NCBI GenBank assembly: GCA_964632545.1
Contig: CAZWBQ010000010.1
Coordinates: forward strand, 1 to 50,808
Origin: UBA7398 sp964632545
Lineage (GTDB): Bacteria; Actinomycetota; Actinomycetes; Nanopelagicales; Nanopelagicaceae
DNA: 50,808 nt
Reading direction: 5' to 3'
Shown: piece by piece, positions 34,859-42,796 of the stretch
Numbering within the stretch: the first letter of the stretch is position 1
How the letters are laid out: each line of letters opens with the position of its first letter
Made by a program: the position numbers and the translations under genes
The notes under the pieces: model-generated
What the model saw: the letters and a program-made list of their open reading frames with translations, nothing else
What the model was told of the DNA's origin: nothing
Databases searched by the model: none

Positions 34859-36340
34859 ATGCAAACATTCAGCACCGCGCTGACCTCGCGAACTGCGCTA
34901 AGTGAGTCCGACATATTGCGATTATCAGAATTAGTCGCAGAGTGGCAGTTATTAGCGGATCTTTCGTTTGCGGATTTAATTCTATGGGTACCGCGGCGTA
35001 AGGATTATCGTTCTTGGCCCGAAGGTCATATTGCAATTGCGCATATACGGCCAACCACTGCAGCAACAGTTTTTAGCCAAAACGTGATTGGTAATGAAAT
35101 ATCTTGGGGGAGTAAGCCCAGAATTGATCAAGCGCTTTCTAATGGGGAAATTATTCGAGATACAGAACCAGAAGAAGTTGGCGAAATTCTAGTAAAAGAA
35201 GAAACGGTGCCGGTATTTTATGAAGGACATTTTATTGCGGTGATATCACGACACCGCAACGTTGAAACAATGCGCACGCCATCAAAACTAGAGTTAAATT
35301 ATCGAGAAATTGCGCACAAAATTTACAAAATGGTTTCTGAAGGAAATTTCCCAATTAAAGAGAGTGTATATCTTGCCGAATCAGCACCTCGAGTTGGTGA
35401 TGGTTTAATAAGGTTAGATGTAAATGGTCAAGTAGTTTTTGCTAGCCCAAATGCTAGGTCGGCACTGAATAGAGTTGGTTGGCCAAGTGATTTAGAAGGT
35501 CACAATTTCGGAGAAGTATTAGATTCATTGCAGAGCGGAGCTATCAGTCACATTCCACGCGAAGAAAATTGGCGCGTGAGTATGAGTGGTAAATCTCTGC
35601 GCCGTGAAGAATTTGATTGCGAAACTGGGACGATTGATTTACTTTCAATTCCATTAACGCAAGGCAGCGACCGAATTGGTGCAATAGTTTTAGCACATAA
35701 CGTAACTGAATTGCGCAGAAAGGATAGAGCGCTCTTATCCAAAGATGCCACCATTAGAGAGATACATCATCGCGTTAAAAATAATTTACAAACTGTTTCG
35801 GCTTTACTTAGGTTGCAATCAAGAAGAATTGAAGATCCAAATGCAAGCGCTGCATTAGAGGAGGCGGTTCGTAGAGTTGCATCTATCGCAATTGTTCACG
35901 AAACTCTCTCAACTAGTTCGCAAGAGACTGTTGCATTTGATGAAGTAATGGATCGCATCATGGCAAACGCTGTTGAATTAAGCACACGAAGTAATGAGAT
36001 ATCAATAGAAAGAAATGGCAATTTTGGCGGCTTTCCAGCAGTAGTAGCAACGCCACTTGCCTTAGTACTTACTGAATTGATTCACAATGCCCTAGAACAT
36101 GGTCTAGCAACAATTGGTTCAAAATTAGAGTTACGTGCAGAGCGAAGTGAAAAAATTTGCAAGGTTTACGTGATTGATGACGGAAGTGGATTATCTGAGG
36201 GTTTCACGCCGGAACAAGAAGCAAATCTTGGCTTGCAAATTGTTCAGACTCTCACAGTTAATGAATTAAATGGAAGTATTGAGTTTAAAAGATTGACACA
36301 GGGAACTGAAGCATTAATTACATTCCCAATAAGAAATTAG
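34859..36340 (+). CDS. pdtaS: Sensor histidine kinase PdtaS
   Basis: A 493-residue cytosolic kinase without membrane segments. Residues about 1-160 are a GAF-like domain, about 175-285 a PAS domain (RLDVNGQVVFASPNARSAL), then a HisKA_2 dimerisation domain with the phospho-acceptor histidine in REIHHRVKNNLQTVSALLRL (His303/304) and a HATPase domain ending in DDGSGLSEGF and ANLGLQIVQTL. M. tuberculosis PdtaS (Rv3220c) has the same architecture and lies next to whiB1, as here. Its partner PdtaR is an RNA-binding antiterminator and is not in this window. Both genes end in a shared TTAG. Confidence 0.93.
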   Translation: MQTFSTALTSRTALSESDILRLSELVAEWQLLADLSFADLILWVPRRKDYRSWPEGHIAIAHIRPTTAATVFSQNVIGNEISWGSKPRIDQALSNGEIIRDTEPEEVGEILVKEETVPVFYEGHFIAVISRHRNVETMRTPSKLELNYREIAHKIYKMVSEGNFPIKESVYLAESAPRVGDGLIRLDVNGQVVFASPNARSALNRVGWPSDLEGHNFGEVLDSLQSGAISHIPREENWRVSMSGKSLRREEFDCETGTIDLLSIPLTQGSDRIGAIVLAHNVTELRRKDRALLSKDATIREIHHRVKNNLQTVSALLRLQSRRIEDPNASAALEEAVRRVASIAIVHETLSTSSQETVAFDEVMDRIMANAVELSTRSNEISIERNGNFGGFPAVVATPLALVLTELIHNALEHGLATIGSKLELRAERSEKICKVYVIDDGSGLSEGFTPEQEANLGLQIVQTLTVNELNGSIEFKRLTQGTEALITFPIRN

Positions 36341-36606
36341 AAGCGGTTTTGATTTTCTAATTGTCGAGCACGATTTCTTGCCGCACGACGTTTCATTGCT
36401 CTACGTTCATCTTCTGAAAGTCCGCCCCATACGCCAGCATCTTGTCCACTCTCTAACGCCCAAGCTAAACAAGCATCTTTAACATCGCAACGATTGCAAA
36501 CTTTTTTTGCTTCTTCGATCTGAGCTAAAGCGGGTCCAGTATTTCCAATAGGGAAAAAAAGTTCTGGATCTTCATCGCGGCAAGCCGATTTATGACGCCA
36601 ATCCAT
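36337..36606 (-). CDS. whiB1: WhiB1-like Wbl iron-sulphur transcription factor
   Basis: An 89-residue Wbl protein almost colinear with mycobacterial WhiB1: MDWRHKSACRDEDPELFFP, cluster cysteines 9, 37, 40 and 46 (KVCNRCDVKDAC), GVWGG turn and a basic tail MKRRAARNRARQ. WhiB1 binds a NO-sensitive 4Fe-4S cluster and the sigma-A region 4. The ATG at 36606 is fixed by a perfect TAGGAGG ribosome-binding site; in-frame codons upstream to 36720 are leader, not protein. The 192-bp divergent gap to msrA is the longest in the window and includes a GCCG-N4-CGGC inverted repeat (36687-36698) that may be a regulator site. Confidence 0.95.
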   Translation of the reverse strand: MDWRHKSACRDEDPELFFPIGNTGPALAQIEEAKKVCNRCDVKDACLAWALESGQDAGVWGGLSEDERRAMKRRAARNRARQLENQNRF

Positions 36607-36686
36607 CTCATTTCCTCCTAACTTCAAACCTGGCAGTGCCTTGTCTTTCGACATGACCGAACCAAAACCTATGTATTTTGCTGATC

Positions 36687-36698
36687 GCCGGACTCGGC
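36687..36698. promoter_or_regulatory. Short inverted repeat in the whiB1-msrA intergenic region
   Basis: GCCG (36687-36690) and CGGC (36695-36698) are separated by GACT. It lies about 85 bp upstream of the whiB1 start. The GC-rich symmetry stands out in AT-rich flanks; it could be an operator. The evidence is weak. Confidence 0.25.
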
Positions 36699-36798
36699 AA
36701 TAACCATATTCTCCCTGCAATCACTCGGATAAACAAGGACATTTACCTGGCAATTTGCTTAAAGTGCTTTATCTCATAATCCCTGAAAGAATATCGCC

Positions 36799-37323
36799 AT
36801 GATTGAATCCGCATATTTTGCAACTGGTTGCTTCTGGGGTGCAGAACGCCGATTTTGGAAACTCGACGGAGTTACAAATACATCCGTAGGTTATATGGGA
36901 GGTGCTACCCCTAATCCAACTTATGAAGAAGTTTGCACTGGAAGAACTAATCATGCCGAAATAGTTAAAGTTGAATTTGATCCAAGCATAATTTCTTATA
37001 AGCGATTGCTTGCAGAATTTTGGGTAATGCATGACCCAACATCGCTAAACAAACAAGGTGGCGATATCGGTACACAATATCGGAGTGCAATTTTTACTAC
37101 AACGCCTGAACAGATGATTGATTCAGTTAACACAAGAGATATTTATGAAGCAGAATTAAAAAAATCGGGAATTAGCGAAATTGTTACCGAGATTCAAGAA
37201 CTTGGTGAACACAAATATTGGTTAGCCGAGGAGTATCATCAAAGATATCTAGAAAAAAATCCAAATGGTTATGACTGTCATTCCTCAACCGGAATCGAAT
37301 TCCCAATGGCTGCTCATGAATAA
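36799..37323 (+). CDS. msrA: Peptide methionine-S-sulfoxide reductase MsrA
   Basis: A 174-residue cytosolic repair enzyme for Met-S-sulfoxide. The active-site motif is ATGCFWGAERRF with catalytic Cys11; GYMGGATPNPTYEEVCTGRTNHAEIVKVEFDP and the C-terminal YHQRYLEKNPNGY(D)C are the standard MsrA blocks. The 3' end overlaps msrB by 8 nt, so both stereospecific reductases are made together. It lies opposite whiB1 across a 192-bp gap. No Shine-Dalgarno sequence is clear. Confidence 0.95.
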   Translation: MIESAYFATGCFWGAERRFWKLDGVTNTSVGYMGGATPNPTYEEVCTGRTNHAEIVKVEFDPSIISYKRLLAEFWVMHDPTSLNKQGGDIGTQYRSAIFTTTPEQMIDSVNTRDIYEAELKKSGISEIVTEIQELGEHKYWLAEEYHQRYLEKNPNGYDCHSSTGIEFPMAAHE

Positions 37324-37759
37324 TGAAGAACTTCCACTTGTTGCTCCTAGCGGAGTTGCATTTCCGGTGCAATTAAATGATGCGGAACTAAAAGAAAACT
37401 TAGATCCGATTTCTTACGATGTTCTACGTAAAGCGGGAACTGAGCGACCATTTACTGGTGAATACACCGATTCTGAAACTGTCGGCGTATATAAGTGCAA
37501 AGCTTGCCAAGCAGAACTTTTCCGAAGTGAAACTAAATTCCATTCTGGTTGCGGTTGGCCATCTTTCTATGCCCCAACTAAAGATGACGCGGTAATTCTG
37601 ATAGAAGACCGTTCGTTATTTCCTAGAGTTAGAACTGAAGCTCGCTGTGCCTCATGCGGTTCGCATCTTGGCCATGTATTTGAAGGCGAAGGTTATGACG
37701 TTCCAACGGATCAGCGCTGGTGCATCAATTCAGTTTCTTTAATACTTGAACCTAAATAA
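37316..37759 (+). CDS. msrB: Peptide methionine-R-sulfoxide reductase MsrB
   Basis: A 147-residue zinc-containing reductase for Met-R-sulfoxide. Two CxxC motifs (YKCKAC, RCASCGSHLGHVF) bind zinc, FHSGCGWPSF is a conserved block, and the catalytic Cys is in RWCINSVSL. Start ATG 37316 gives the expected N-terminus and an ATGAATAA overlap with the msrA stop; codons further upstream belong to the msrA frame region. The 3' end overlaps the convergent glycosylase gene by 8 bp. Confidence 0.94.
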   Translation: MNNEELPLVAPSGVAFPVQLNDAELKENLDPISYDVLRKAGTERPFTGEYTDSETVGVYKCKACQAELFRSETKFHSGCGWPSFYAPTKDDAVILIEDRSLFPRVRTEARCASCGSHLGHVFEGEGYDVPTDQRWCINSVSLILEPK

Positions 37760-38387
37760 GTTCGGTTGCTCGCCAGCAGTACCAAGCGACGTGACTTCTA
37801 TAACCCGAAAATTTTTCACCAAGTTTTTCTAATTTTTTAGGTTCTATTTCAATTCTAGCTTTATGTGTTTTTTCCCAACCGCGTCGAACACCTAAATCGC
37901 CCACGGGCCAAACATCAAGTCTGCCAAGTTGAAACATTAAAAACATATCAATAGTCCAACGTCCAATACCAAACAACGGCAGTAGCAACGCTGAAATCTC
38001 ATTATCAGTGAGTTCATGTAAATTATGAATATCTGATTTCTTATCAAGGAACACATCGCTAAGTTCAGTGAGTGATCTAGTTTTAGCGCCAGATACACCT
38101 GCGCTCCGAATCTGAACTTCGCTCAATTTAGCCACTTTTTTTGGAGTAAGTTCGCCACCCGCAACTTCAGTCACTCGTTTAATAATTGTATCTGCTGCTT
38201 TTGTAGAAAGCTGTTGCGAAAGTATTGAGGCAGTTAGGGAGTGGAAATGCGTTTCACTTGATTTGACCCTGCCAATTGAACAGAGTCTGGAATTACTAAT
38301 TACTTTTTCGAATGCTGGATCGATTTCTACAATCTTCTTTGCAATCGACCTGGCTTTGCTATCAGAGATTAAAGCTAGGGTATTCAT
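37752..38387 (-). CDS. AlkA-like DNA-3-methyladenine glycosylase (HhH-GPD)
   Basis: A 211-residue base-excision repair glycosylase of the helix-hairpin-helix GPD superfamily. SLTASILSQQLSTKAADTI is the first conserved helix block, LLLPLFGIGRWTIDMFLMF the HhH, and the catalytic Asp is in DVWPVGDLGVRRG. It would excise alkylated purines. ATG 38387 gives the normal AlkA-type length; it overlaps the end of the upstream DUF4389 gene by 26 bp on the same strand. No Fe-S cluster cysteines are present, so it is not an EndoIII or MutY type. Confidence 0.88.
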   Translation of the reverse strand: MNTLALISDSKARSIAKKIVEIDPAFEKVISNSRLCSIGRVKSSETHFHSLTASILSQQLSTKAADTIIKRVTEVAGGELTPKKVAKLSEVQIRSAGVSGAKTRSLTELSDVFLDKKSDIHNLHELTDNEISALLLPLFGIGRWTIDMFLMFQLGRLDVWPVGDLGVRRGWEKTHKARIEIEPKKLEKLGEKFSGYRSHVAWYCWRATELI

Positions 38388-38949
38388 CTGTGACGAGTAA
38401 GAAGGCATAACCTGCAACTCGGTTCCAGTAAGAAATAGTTCCAACCACTCCGTTTGCACACCATTCTGGATATTCGTTTGAAACCAATATCGAAATCCAA
38501 GCAAAGAGAGTTAAAGCGAGGGCATAAATAGAATAAACCAGACCAACGAGGTATAAAGGAATAGCTAGAAACCATTTAACAAGCGGAAGATAGCGATTCA
38601 ACTTCTTGCCACCATCAATTTCTGGAAAAATTATTTCAACTCTTGGGTCAGATTCGATTGATGGATATCCATCTTGTAATACCAAAACGAATGAGATTAC
38701 ACGAGTAGAGAGTCCAAGGAGCGCCTTATTGAAATTTAAAACATAGCTTGGATAAACCTCGCGAAATACCAAAGTGAGAAGTGCTGGCAAAACTAAGAAT
38801 GAAGTTGGCCAGCCATTCTGAGTATCCGATATTGAGAAAGACATCGCAAAAATTCCGATTGGCACAACCAGTATTAATCTAAATAGGACGCTTACTCGGT
38901 CTCTAGCGGTCAACTCAAGTTCTATTTTGGTCTGAATTTGATTAGACAC
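38362..38949 (-). CDS. DUF4389 membrane protein
   Basis: A 195-residue protein with about four transmembrane helices (roughly 18-35, 45-62, 124-146 and 148-170). It shows the DUF4389 pattern RLILVVPIGIFAMSF ... REVYPSYVLNFNKALLGLSTRVISFVLVLQDGYPSIE with repeated short YPS/YP segments (EYPEW, EYPSF at the end). Function unknown. AAGGAGAG upstream of the start gives a proper ribosome-binding site. It overlaps the glycosylase gene by 26 bp, hence probably one operon without functional relation. Confidence 0.83.
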   Translation of the reverse strand: MSNQIQTKIELELTARDRVSVLFRLILVVPIGIFAMSFSISDTQNGWPTSFLVLPALLTLVFREVYPSYVLNFNKALLGLSTRVISFVLVLQDGYPSIESDPRVEIIFPEIDGGKKLNRYLPLVKWFLAIPLYLVGLVYSIYALALTLFAWISILVSNEYPEWCANGVVGTISYWNRVAGYAFLLVTDEYPSFNL

Positions 38950-38994
38950 GAGCTCTCCTTCGAAGAATGGTGCGCGAATACATTACAACTTTAA

Positions 38995-39000
38995 TAGTAT
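38995..39000 (+). promoter_or_regulatory. -10 element of a leaderless promoter for the first TerC gene
   Basis: TAGTAT ends 6 nt before the ATG at 39007. It is the same hexamer as that upstream of tatB. Confidence 0.45.
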
Positions 39001-39006
39001 CCGCTC

Positions 39007-39900
39007 ATGAGCGCAACTGTATGGTTTGTAACCCTTTTGGTTCTTGGATTAATTCTTGTAGTTGATCTATTAATTGCAATTTCTAATCGACATAAAGTAA
39101 CAACGATTAAAGCAGCTGCTATCTGGACTTTATTTTATGTTGCGCTTGCCATTGTATTTGGACTCTCGATGGGTAGTTGGGGAAATGCACAAGCCCAAGG
39201 GGAATTCTTTGCCGGCTGGATAACTGAATATTCACTCTCCATGGATAATTTATTTGTGTTTATTCTTATTCTAGCTCGCATGAAAGTGAGCCAAGAAAAA
39301 GAAGAGCTTGTCTTGCTAATAGGAATTGTGATGTCACTATTTCTTAGAGGAATTTTTATCGGGGCTGGGTCCGCGTTAGTTAATCGCTGGTCTTGGGTAT
39401 TCTTCTTATTTGGTGCATTTCTGATTTATACCGCATATAAATTGATTGCTGAAGAATCAGAAGAAGAATATGAAGAGGGTCCTTTCATTAAGTTCTTGCA
39501 TAGAAAAGGCGCCTCCTATTTTGTAATAGCGCTTTCGGCGATCGCAACCACAAACGTTATTTTTGCTTTTGATTCGATCCCTGCAATATTTGGGTTGACT
39601 AAAGATCCCTATATAGTCGTAACTGCAAACATTTTTGCGCTTATGGGTTTACGTCAACTTTATTTTATAATTGGTGGCTTAATGAAGAAATTGGTTTATC
39701 TCTCCGAAGGTCTCTCAATAATTTTGGGATTTATTGGCTTGAAGTTAATTTTTGAAGCCTGTCATTTCCAAGGCTGGGATTTAGTAGGTGGAGTATCTAT
39801 CCCAGAAATCTCGTTAGGTTTAAGCCTTTCAGTAATTTTGGGGGTATTGGTTATGACAACCGTATTAAGCCTTCTGAAAGTCCGAAAAAATAACGCTTAA
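39007..39900 (+). CDS. TerC family membrane protein (copy 1)
   Basis: A 297-residue protein with about nine transmembrane helices. TerC/Alx signatures are FFAGWITEYSLSMDNLFVFIL and FAFDSIPAIFGLTKDPYIVVTANIFALMGLRQLYF, which hold the conserved acidic residues believed to bind metal (Asp in MDN and FDS). Alx-type TerC proteins export Mn2+, and related ones help metalate secreted enzymes. It has a close paralogue at 42797-43690. The strongest shared block is DSIPAIFGLTKDPYIV, identical in both. Confidence 0.9.
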   Translation: MSATVWFVTLLVLGLILVVDLLIAISNRHKVTTIKAAAIWTLFYVALAIVFGLSMGSWGNAQAQGEFFAGWITEYSLSMDNLFVFILILARMKVSQEKEELVLLIGIVMSLFLRGIFIGAGSALVNRWSWVFFLFGAFLIYTAYKLIAEESEEEYEEGPFIKFLHRKGASYFVIALSAIATTNVIFAFDSIPAIFGLTKDPYIVVTANIFALMGLRQLYFIIGGLMKKLVYLSEGLSIILGFIGLKLIFEACHFQGWDLVGGVSIPEISLGLSLSVILGVLVMTTVLSLLKVRKNNA

Positions 39901-39903
39901 CTG

Positions 39904-39988
39904 CAAATTTGTAGCCAAATTGCGGCTGGTCAGATTGGGTTTTTCAGTCTAGTTTTAGCCGTTTCAGAATGAATTACCGCAAATTTGC
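39904..39988. repeat. Repeated CAAATTTG palindromes upstream of the lacI-type gene
   Basis: CAAATTTG occurs at 39904-39911 and again inside the perfect decamer GCAAATTTGC at 39979-39988, the second about 25 bp before the TTG start. A related CAAATTGCGG lies at about 39916. Two palindromes 76 bp apart could be autoregulatory operator sites for a LacI-type dimer or tetramer. They lack the central CG usual for many LacI/GalR operators. Confidence 0.3.
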
Positions 39989-40012
39989 TGAAATCTTTGG
40001 ATGGAGGATTAG

Positions 40013-41050
40013 TTGAGTCCCAATGTTGAGCCAACTAAAACTGGCATTAAAGAAGTCGCAATTGAAGCTGGCGTATCACCAGCTACAGTTTCACGAGCGT
40101 TACGCGGATTACAACATGTAAATGCTGAGACTCGAAGAAAAATTGTTGATGCGGCCGAGAAGTTGCATTACCCAATTCCGCAGGCTCCAGCTAAAGCAAT
40201 TTATGGCAGAACGAATAGCGTTGGCGTAGTAGCACCTTACGTTTCGCGTTGGTATTTCGCACAAGTAATCAACGGAGCAGAGCAAGCACTTCGTGAATCC
40301 GGCTTAGACCTGCTGCTTTACAACTTTTCTCAAATGAAAGGCCGCGAAAGATTATTTCAGCATCAAATGTTAAAAGGAAGAGTTGATGCGCTAATTGTTA
40401 TAAGTCTGCCACCGACAGAAGAAGAATTTGAATCCATGTTAAGTCTTGGTATTCCAATTGCGTTAGTTGGCATGCACCATGATCGATGTTCTAGCGTTGC
40501 AATAGATGATGTAGCAGGTGCAAGAACTGCTACACAACATTTAGTTAATCAGGGCCATAAGAAGATTGGTTTGCTTTCTGGAAGGCCCGATGATCCATTT
40601 GGTTTTAGCGTTCCGCAAGATCGCCGAAATGGTTTTCTAGCAGTACTCGCAGAAAGTGGCATTGAATGGAATCCTGCGCGTGAAGTTTATGGAGATTTCA
40701 CAATGCACGGTGCTAGCAGAGCGATGGATGATTTACTTGCAAGACCTAATCGACCAACTGCAATTTTTGCGCAATCCGATGAGATGGCACTTGGCGCACT
40801 GCAAGCAATTCGTCGGCATGGTTTACGAGTTCCAGAAGATATATCTATTATTGGTTTTGATGGTCATGAGATGTCTGAGTTTTCAGATTTAACTACGATC
40901 GAACAACCCGTCACAGTAATGGGGGAAATGGCCGCTTGGTCAATTATGGAACGGCTAAAAGCACCAAAAAGTGAATTACATTCGTTAACACTTCCGACAA
41001 CACTTATTGTTAGAAACTCCACACGCAGAATTGAACTAGACGAGGGATAA
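40013..41050 (+). CDS. LacI family transcriptional regulator
   Basis: A 345-residue regulator. The N-terminal DNA-binding domain (about 11-65) has GIKEVAIEAGVSPATVSRALRGLQHVNAETRRKI, the classical LacI HTH and hinge; the rest is a periplasmic-binding-protein-like sugar-sensing domain (NSVGVVAPYVSRWYFAQVINGAEQAL ... AIFAQSDEMALGALQAIRRHGLRVPEDISIIGFDGHE). It starts with TTG preceded by GGAGG (40003-40007). The likely ligand is a sugar but no sugar catabolic gene is adjacent; a PatB-like lyase follows by 31 nt. Targets probably lie elsewhere, with autoregulation possible. Confidence 0.92.
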   Translation: MSPNVEPTKTGIKEVAIEAGVSPATVSRALRGLQHVNAETRRKIVDAAEKLHYPIPQAPAKAIYGRTNSVGVVAPYVSRWYFAQVINGAEQALRESGLDLLLYNFSQMKGRERLFQHQMLKGRVDALIVISLPPTEEEFESMLSLGIPIALVGMHHDRCSSVAIDDVAGARTATQHLVNQGHKKIGLLSGRPDDPFGFSVPQDRRNGFLAVLAESGIEWNPAREVYGDFTMHGASRAMDDLLARPNRPTAIFAQSDEMALGALQAIRRHGLRVPEDISIIGFDGHEMSEFSDLTTIEQPVTVMGEMAAWSIMERLKAPKSELHSLTLPTTLIVRNSTRRIELDEG

Positions 41051-41081
41051 AACCACTATTAAACAGTGGAATACTGACGCT

Positions 41082-42230
41082 ATGAGTAAAAAAGTTATTG
41101 CTGATTCGTTAGCCCAACTTCAAAGACGCACTAGCTCCAAATGGCGTACTTACCCAACTGATGTGTTACCGCTTCCAGTTGCGGAAATGGATTTTCCGAT
41201 TGCAGATCCAATTAAGGCTGTTCTTCAAGATTTAGTTGAACGTTCAGATACTGGATATTTAGGCCCAATTCCAGAACTAAAGGATAACTTTTCGGCTTTT
41301 GCAGAAAGAAAGTGGAATTGGACTTTAAATTCTGATCAAGTTCGAATTGCATGCGATGTTGGTGTTGGCGTAGTCGAAGTTTTGCGTACATTTATGAGTC
41401 CTAGCGATAAATTACTTATTAATACGCCAGTTTATAATAACTTTTTTACATGGATAACTGAACTTAAATTAACAAAAGTTGAGGTGCCGTTAAAAAGAGA
41501 TGGTATGCACTTTACTTTGGATATGACCGGAATTGAAGCGGCCTACAAGTCTGGAGTGAAAGCACATTTACTTTGCAACCCACACAATCCAGTTGGAACT
41601 GTTTATACAAAATCAGAATTGATGCAGATAGCCGAACTAGCGGATAAATATGAAGTAATAGTGATTAGTGATGAGATACATGCACCGCTAACTTATGCCG
41701 AGGTTACGTTTACGCCATTTCTTGCGGCTTCTGAAACTGCGAAAAAAGTTGGAGTAACAGTAACTTCAGCAAGTAAAAGTTTTAATCTTGCTGGTTTGAA
41801 ATGTGCAACCATAATCGCGCAAGATCCTAAGTTAAATGCCATGTTGGATACGATGCCCGAATCAGTACATTTTAGAGCTTCACTATTTGGTGCAGTCGCA
41901 GACGCTGTAGCTTATAAATCTGGTGATGAATGGTTAGCTGGAGTACTTTTAACATTAGATGAAAATCGTCGCCTCGTGGCTGATCTGCTAAAAAATAAAA
42001 TCCCTGCGATTAAATACCGCATTCCAGATTGCAGTTATTTAGCTTGGCTAGACGTTTCGGAGTTAAATTTAGGCGAAAATCCCGCAGCCCATTTCTTAGA
42101 AAAGGGCAAAGTTGCATTCAACGCTGGCCATACTTACGGCACCGATTATTCACAATTTGTTCGGCTAAATTTTGGAACTAGTCCAGAAATAATCACCGAT
42201 TCGATTGGACGAATCCTCAACTCCTTATAG
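41082..42230 (+). CDS. PatB/MalY-like PLP-dependent C-S lyase
   Basis: A 382-residue fold type I aminotransferase-like enzyme of the MalY/PatB group, whose members act mainly as cystathionine beta-lyases. PVAEMDFPIADPI near the start, DTGYLGPIPEL, LLCNPHNPVGTVYTK, VISDEIHAPLTY and the PLP lysine in TSASKSFNLAGLK are typical. Expected reaction: cystathionine to homocysteine, pyruvate and ammonia, which would join the ahcY-linked homocysteine pool. A 5-bp inverted repeat (41053-41057/41065-41069) lies between it and lacI. Two tiny membrane genes follow. Confidence 0.88.
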   Translation: MSKKVIADSLAQLQRRTSSKWRTYPTDVLPLPVAEMDFPIADPIKAVLQDLVERSDTGYLGPIPELKDNFSAFAERKWNWTLNSDQVRIACDVGVGVVEVLRTFMSPSDKLLINTPVYNNFFTWITELKLTKVEVPLKRDGMHFTLDMTGIEAAYKSGVKAHLLCNPHNPVGTVYTKSELMQIAELADKYEVIVISDEIHAPLTYAEVTFTPFLAASETAKKVGVTVTSASKSFNLAGLKCATIIAQDPKLNAMLDTMPESVHFRASLFGAVADAVAYKSGDEWLAGVLLTLDENRRLVADLLKNKIPAIKYRIPDCSYLAWLDVSELNLGENPAAHFLEKGKVAFNAGHTYGTDYSQFVRLNFGTSPEIITDSIGRILNSL

Positions 42231-42239
42231 AATTCTCTT

Positions 42240-42389
42240 ATGTTCAAAGCCATTCGCCGAGTTACAGCGATATTTGCGCTGCTCTTGCTCGCAATCAAAG
42301 GTGTTTTCTCATTCCTGTCATGGGTTGAAAGTACCGACGCAACTTCGAGCGCATGGGTCGATGAAGATGAATTTGAAGAAGCATTTTGA
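42240..42389 (+). CDS. Hypothetical 49-residue membrane protein
   Basis: A short frame starting ATG at 42240, 9 nt after the patB-like gene. It encodes a basic start MFKAIRRVTA, one hydrophobic helix (about 9-28), then an acidic soluble tail ending VDEDEFEEAF. I recognise no family. Support for it being real: a clean start, a plausible single-pass topology (basic inside, acidic tail outside), tight spacing to both neighbours, and a TTGA overlap with the start of the next gene. Confidence 0.55.
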   Translation: MFKAIRRVTAIFALLLLAIKGVFSFLSWVESTDATSSAWVDEDEFEEAF

Positions 42390-42766
42390 GCACTGAATAT
42401 ATCCCGGGAACTTGCAACTTAGGGAAGAGCGAAGTACGTCGCAGACAGATTGTGGCGTTAATTGGTTTAGCATTTTCAATATCGAGTGGCGCAACCTTAG
42501 CCGCTTCAAGTGTTTCAACGGTAGGCAAGTTCTCGATTTTTCTACCACTAATGGTTTTTTCAGTTGGCTTTGTGCAATCTAGAAAAAAGTTTTGCTTAGC
42601 TTATGGTTTGGCAGGCACATTCAACCTTGGCAAAATGGGTGAAATATCTAGAGTCCAAAGCCCAATTGATCGTGCAGCTGACCGAAAAACTGCATTGATA
42701 ATTCTGGCGCAATCAGCAGCGCTTGCTTTAGTACTTGCTTTGACTTTTGTAATAGCAACACGATAA
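42386..42766 (+). CDS. Hypothetical small membrane protein (about 126 residues)
   Basis: It starts with TTG overlapping the stop of the 49-residue gene (TTGA). A polar N-terminus (about 20 residues with GKSEVRRRQ) precedes two hydrophobic helices (about 22-42 and 48-63), a loop containing GTFNLGKMGEISRVQSP and a C-terminal helix (about 103-123). No recognised family or catalytic motif. Coupling to the preceding tiny gene suggests they act together. The next gene (TerC copy 2) begins 30 nt downstream, so all could be one transcript. Confidence 0.6.
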   Translation: MSTEYIPGTCNLGKSEVRRRQIVALIGLAFSISSGATLAASSVSTVGKFSIFLPLMVFSVGFVQSRKKFCLAYGLAGTFNLGKMGEISRVQSPIDRAADRKTALIILAQSAALALVLALTFVIATR

Positions 42767-42796
42767 AGATTAGTAATTCTAAAAAATGGAAATCTC

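Noticed and set aside
36607..36720. N-terminal extension of WhiB1
   Set aside because: A perfect TAGGAGG lies directly upstream of the internal ATG that gives the canonical WhiB1 N-terminus.
41053..41069. CCACT/AGTGG inverted repeat as a terminator after lacI
   Set aside because: Only five pairs with a 7-nt loop and no T-run; it might be an operator half-site but the evidence is too weak for a call.
40013..42230. LacI plus MalY-like pair as a maltose regulatory unit
   Set aside because: No maltose transport or amylase genes are adjacent; MalY-like proteins are usually C-S lyases, so the link is not supported.
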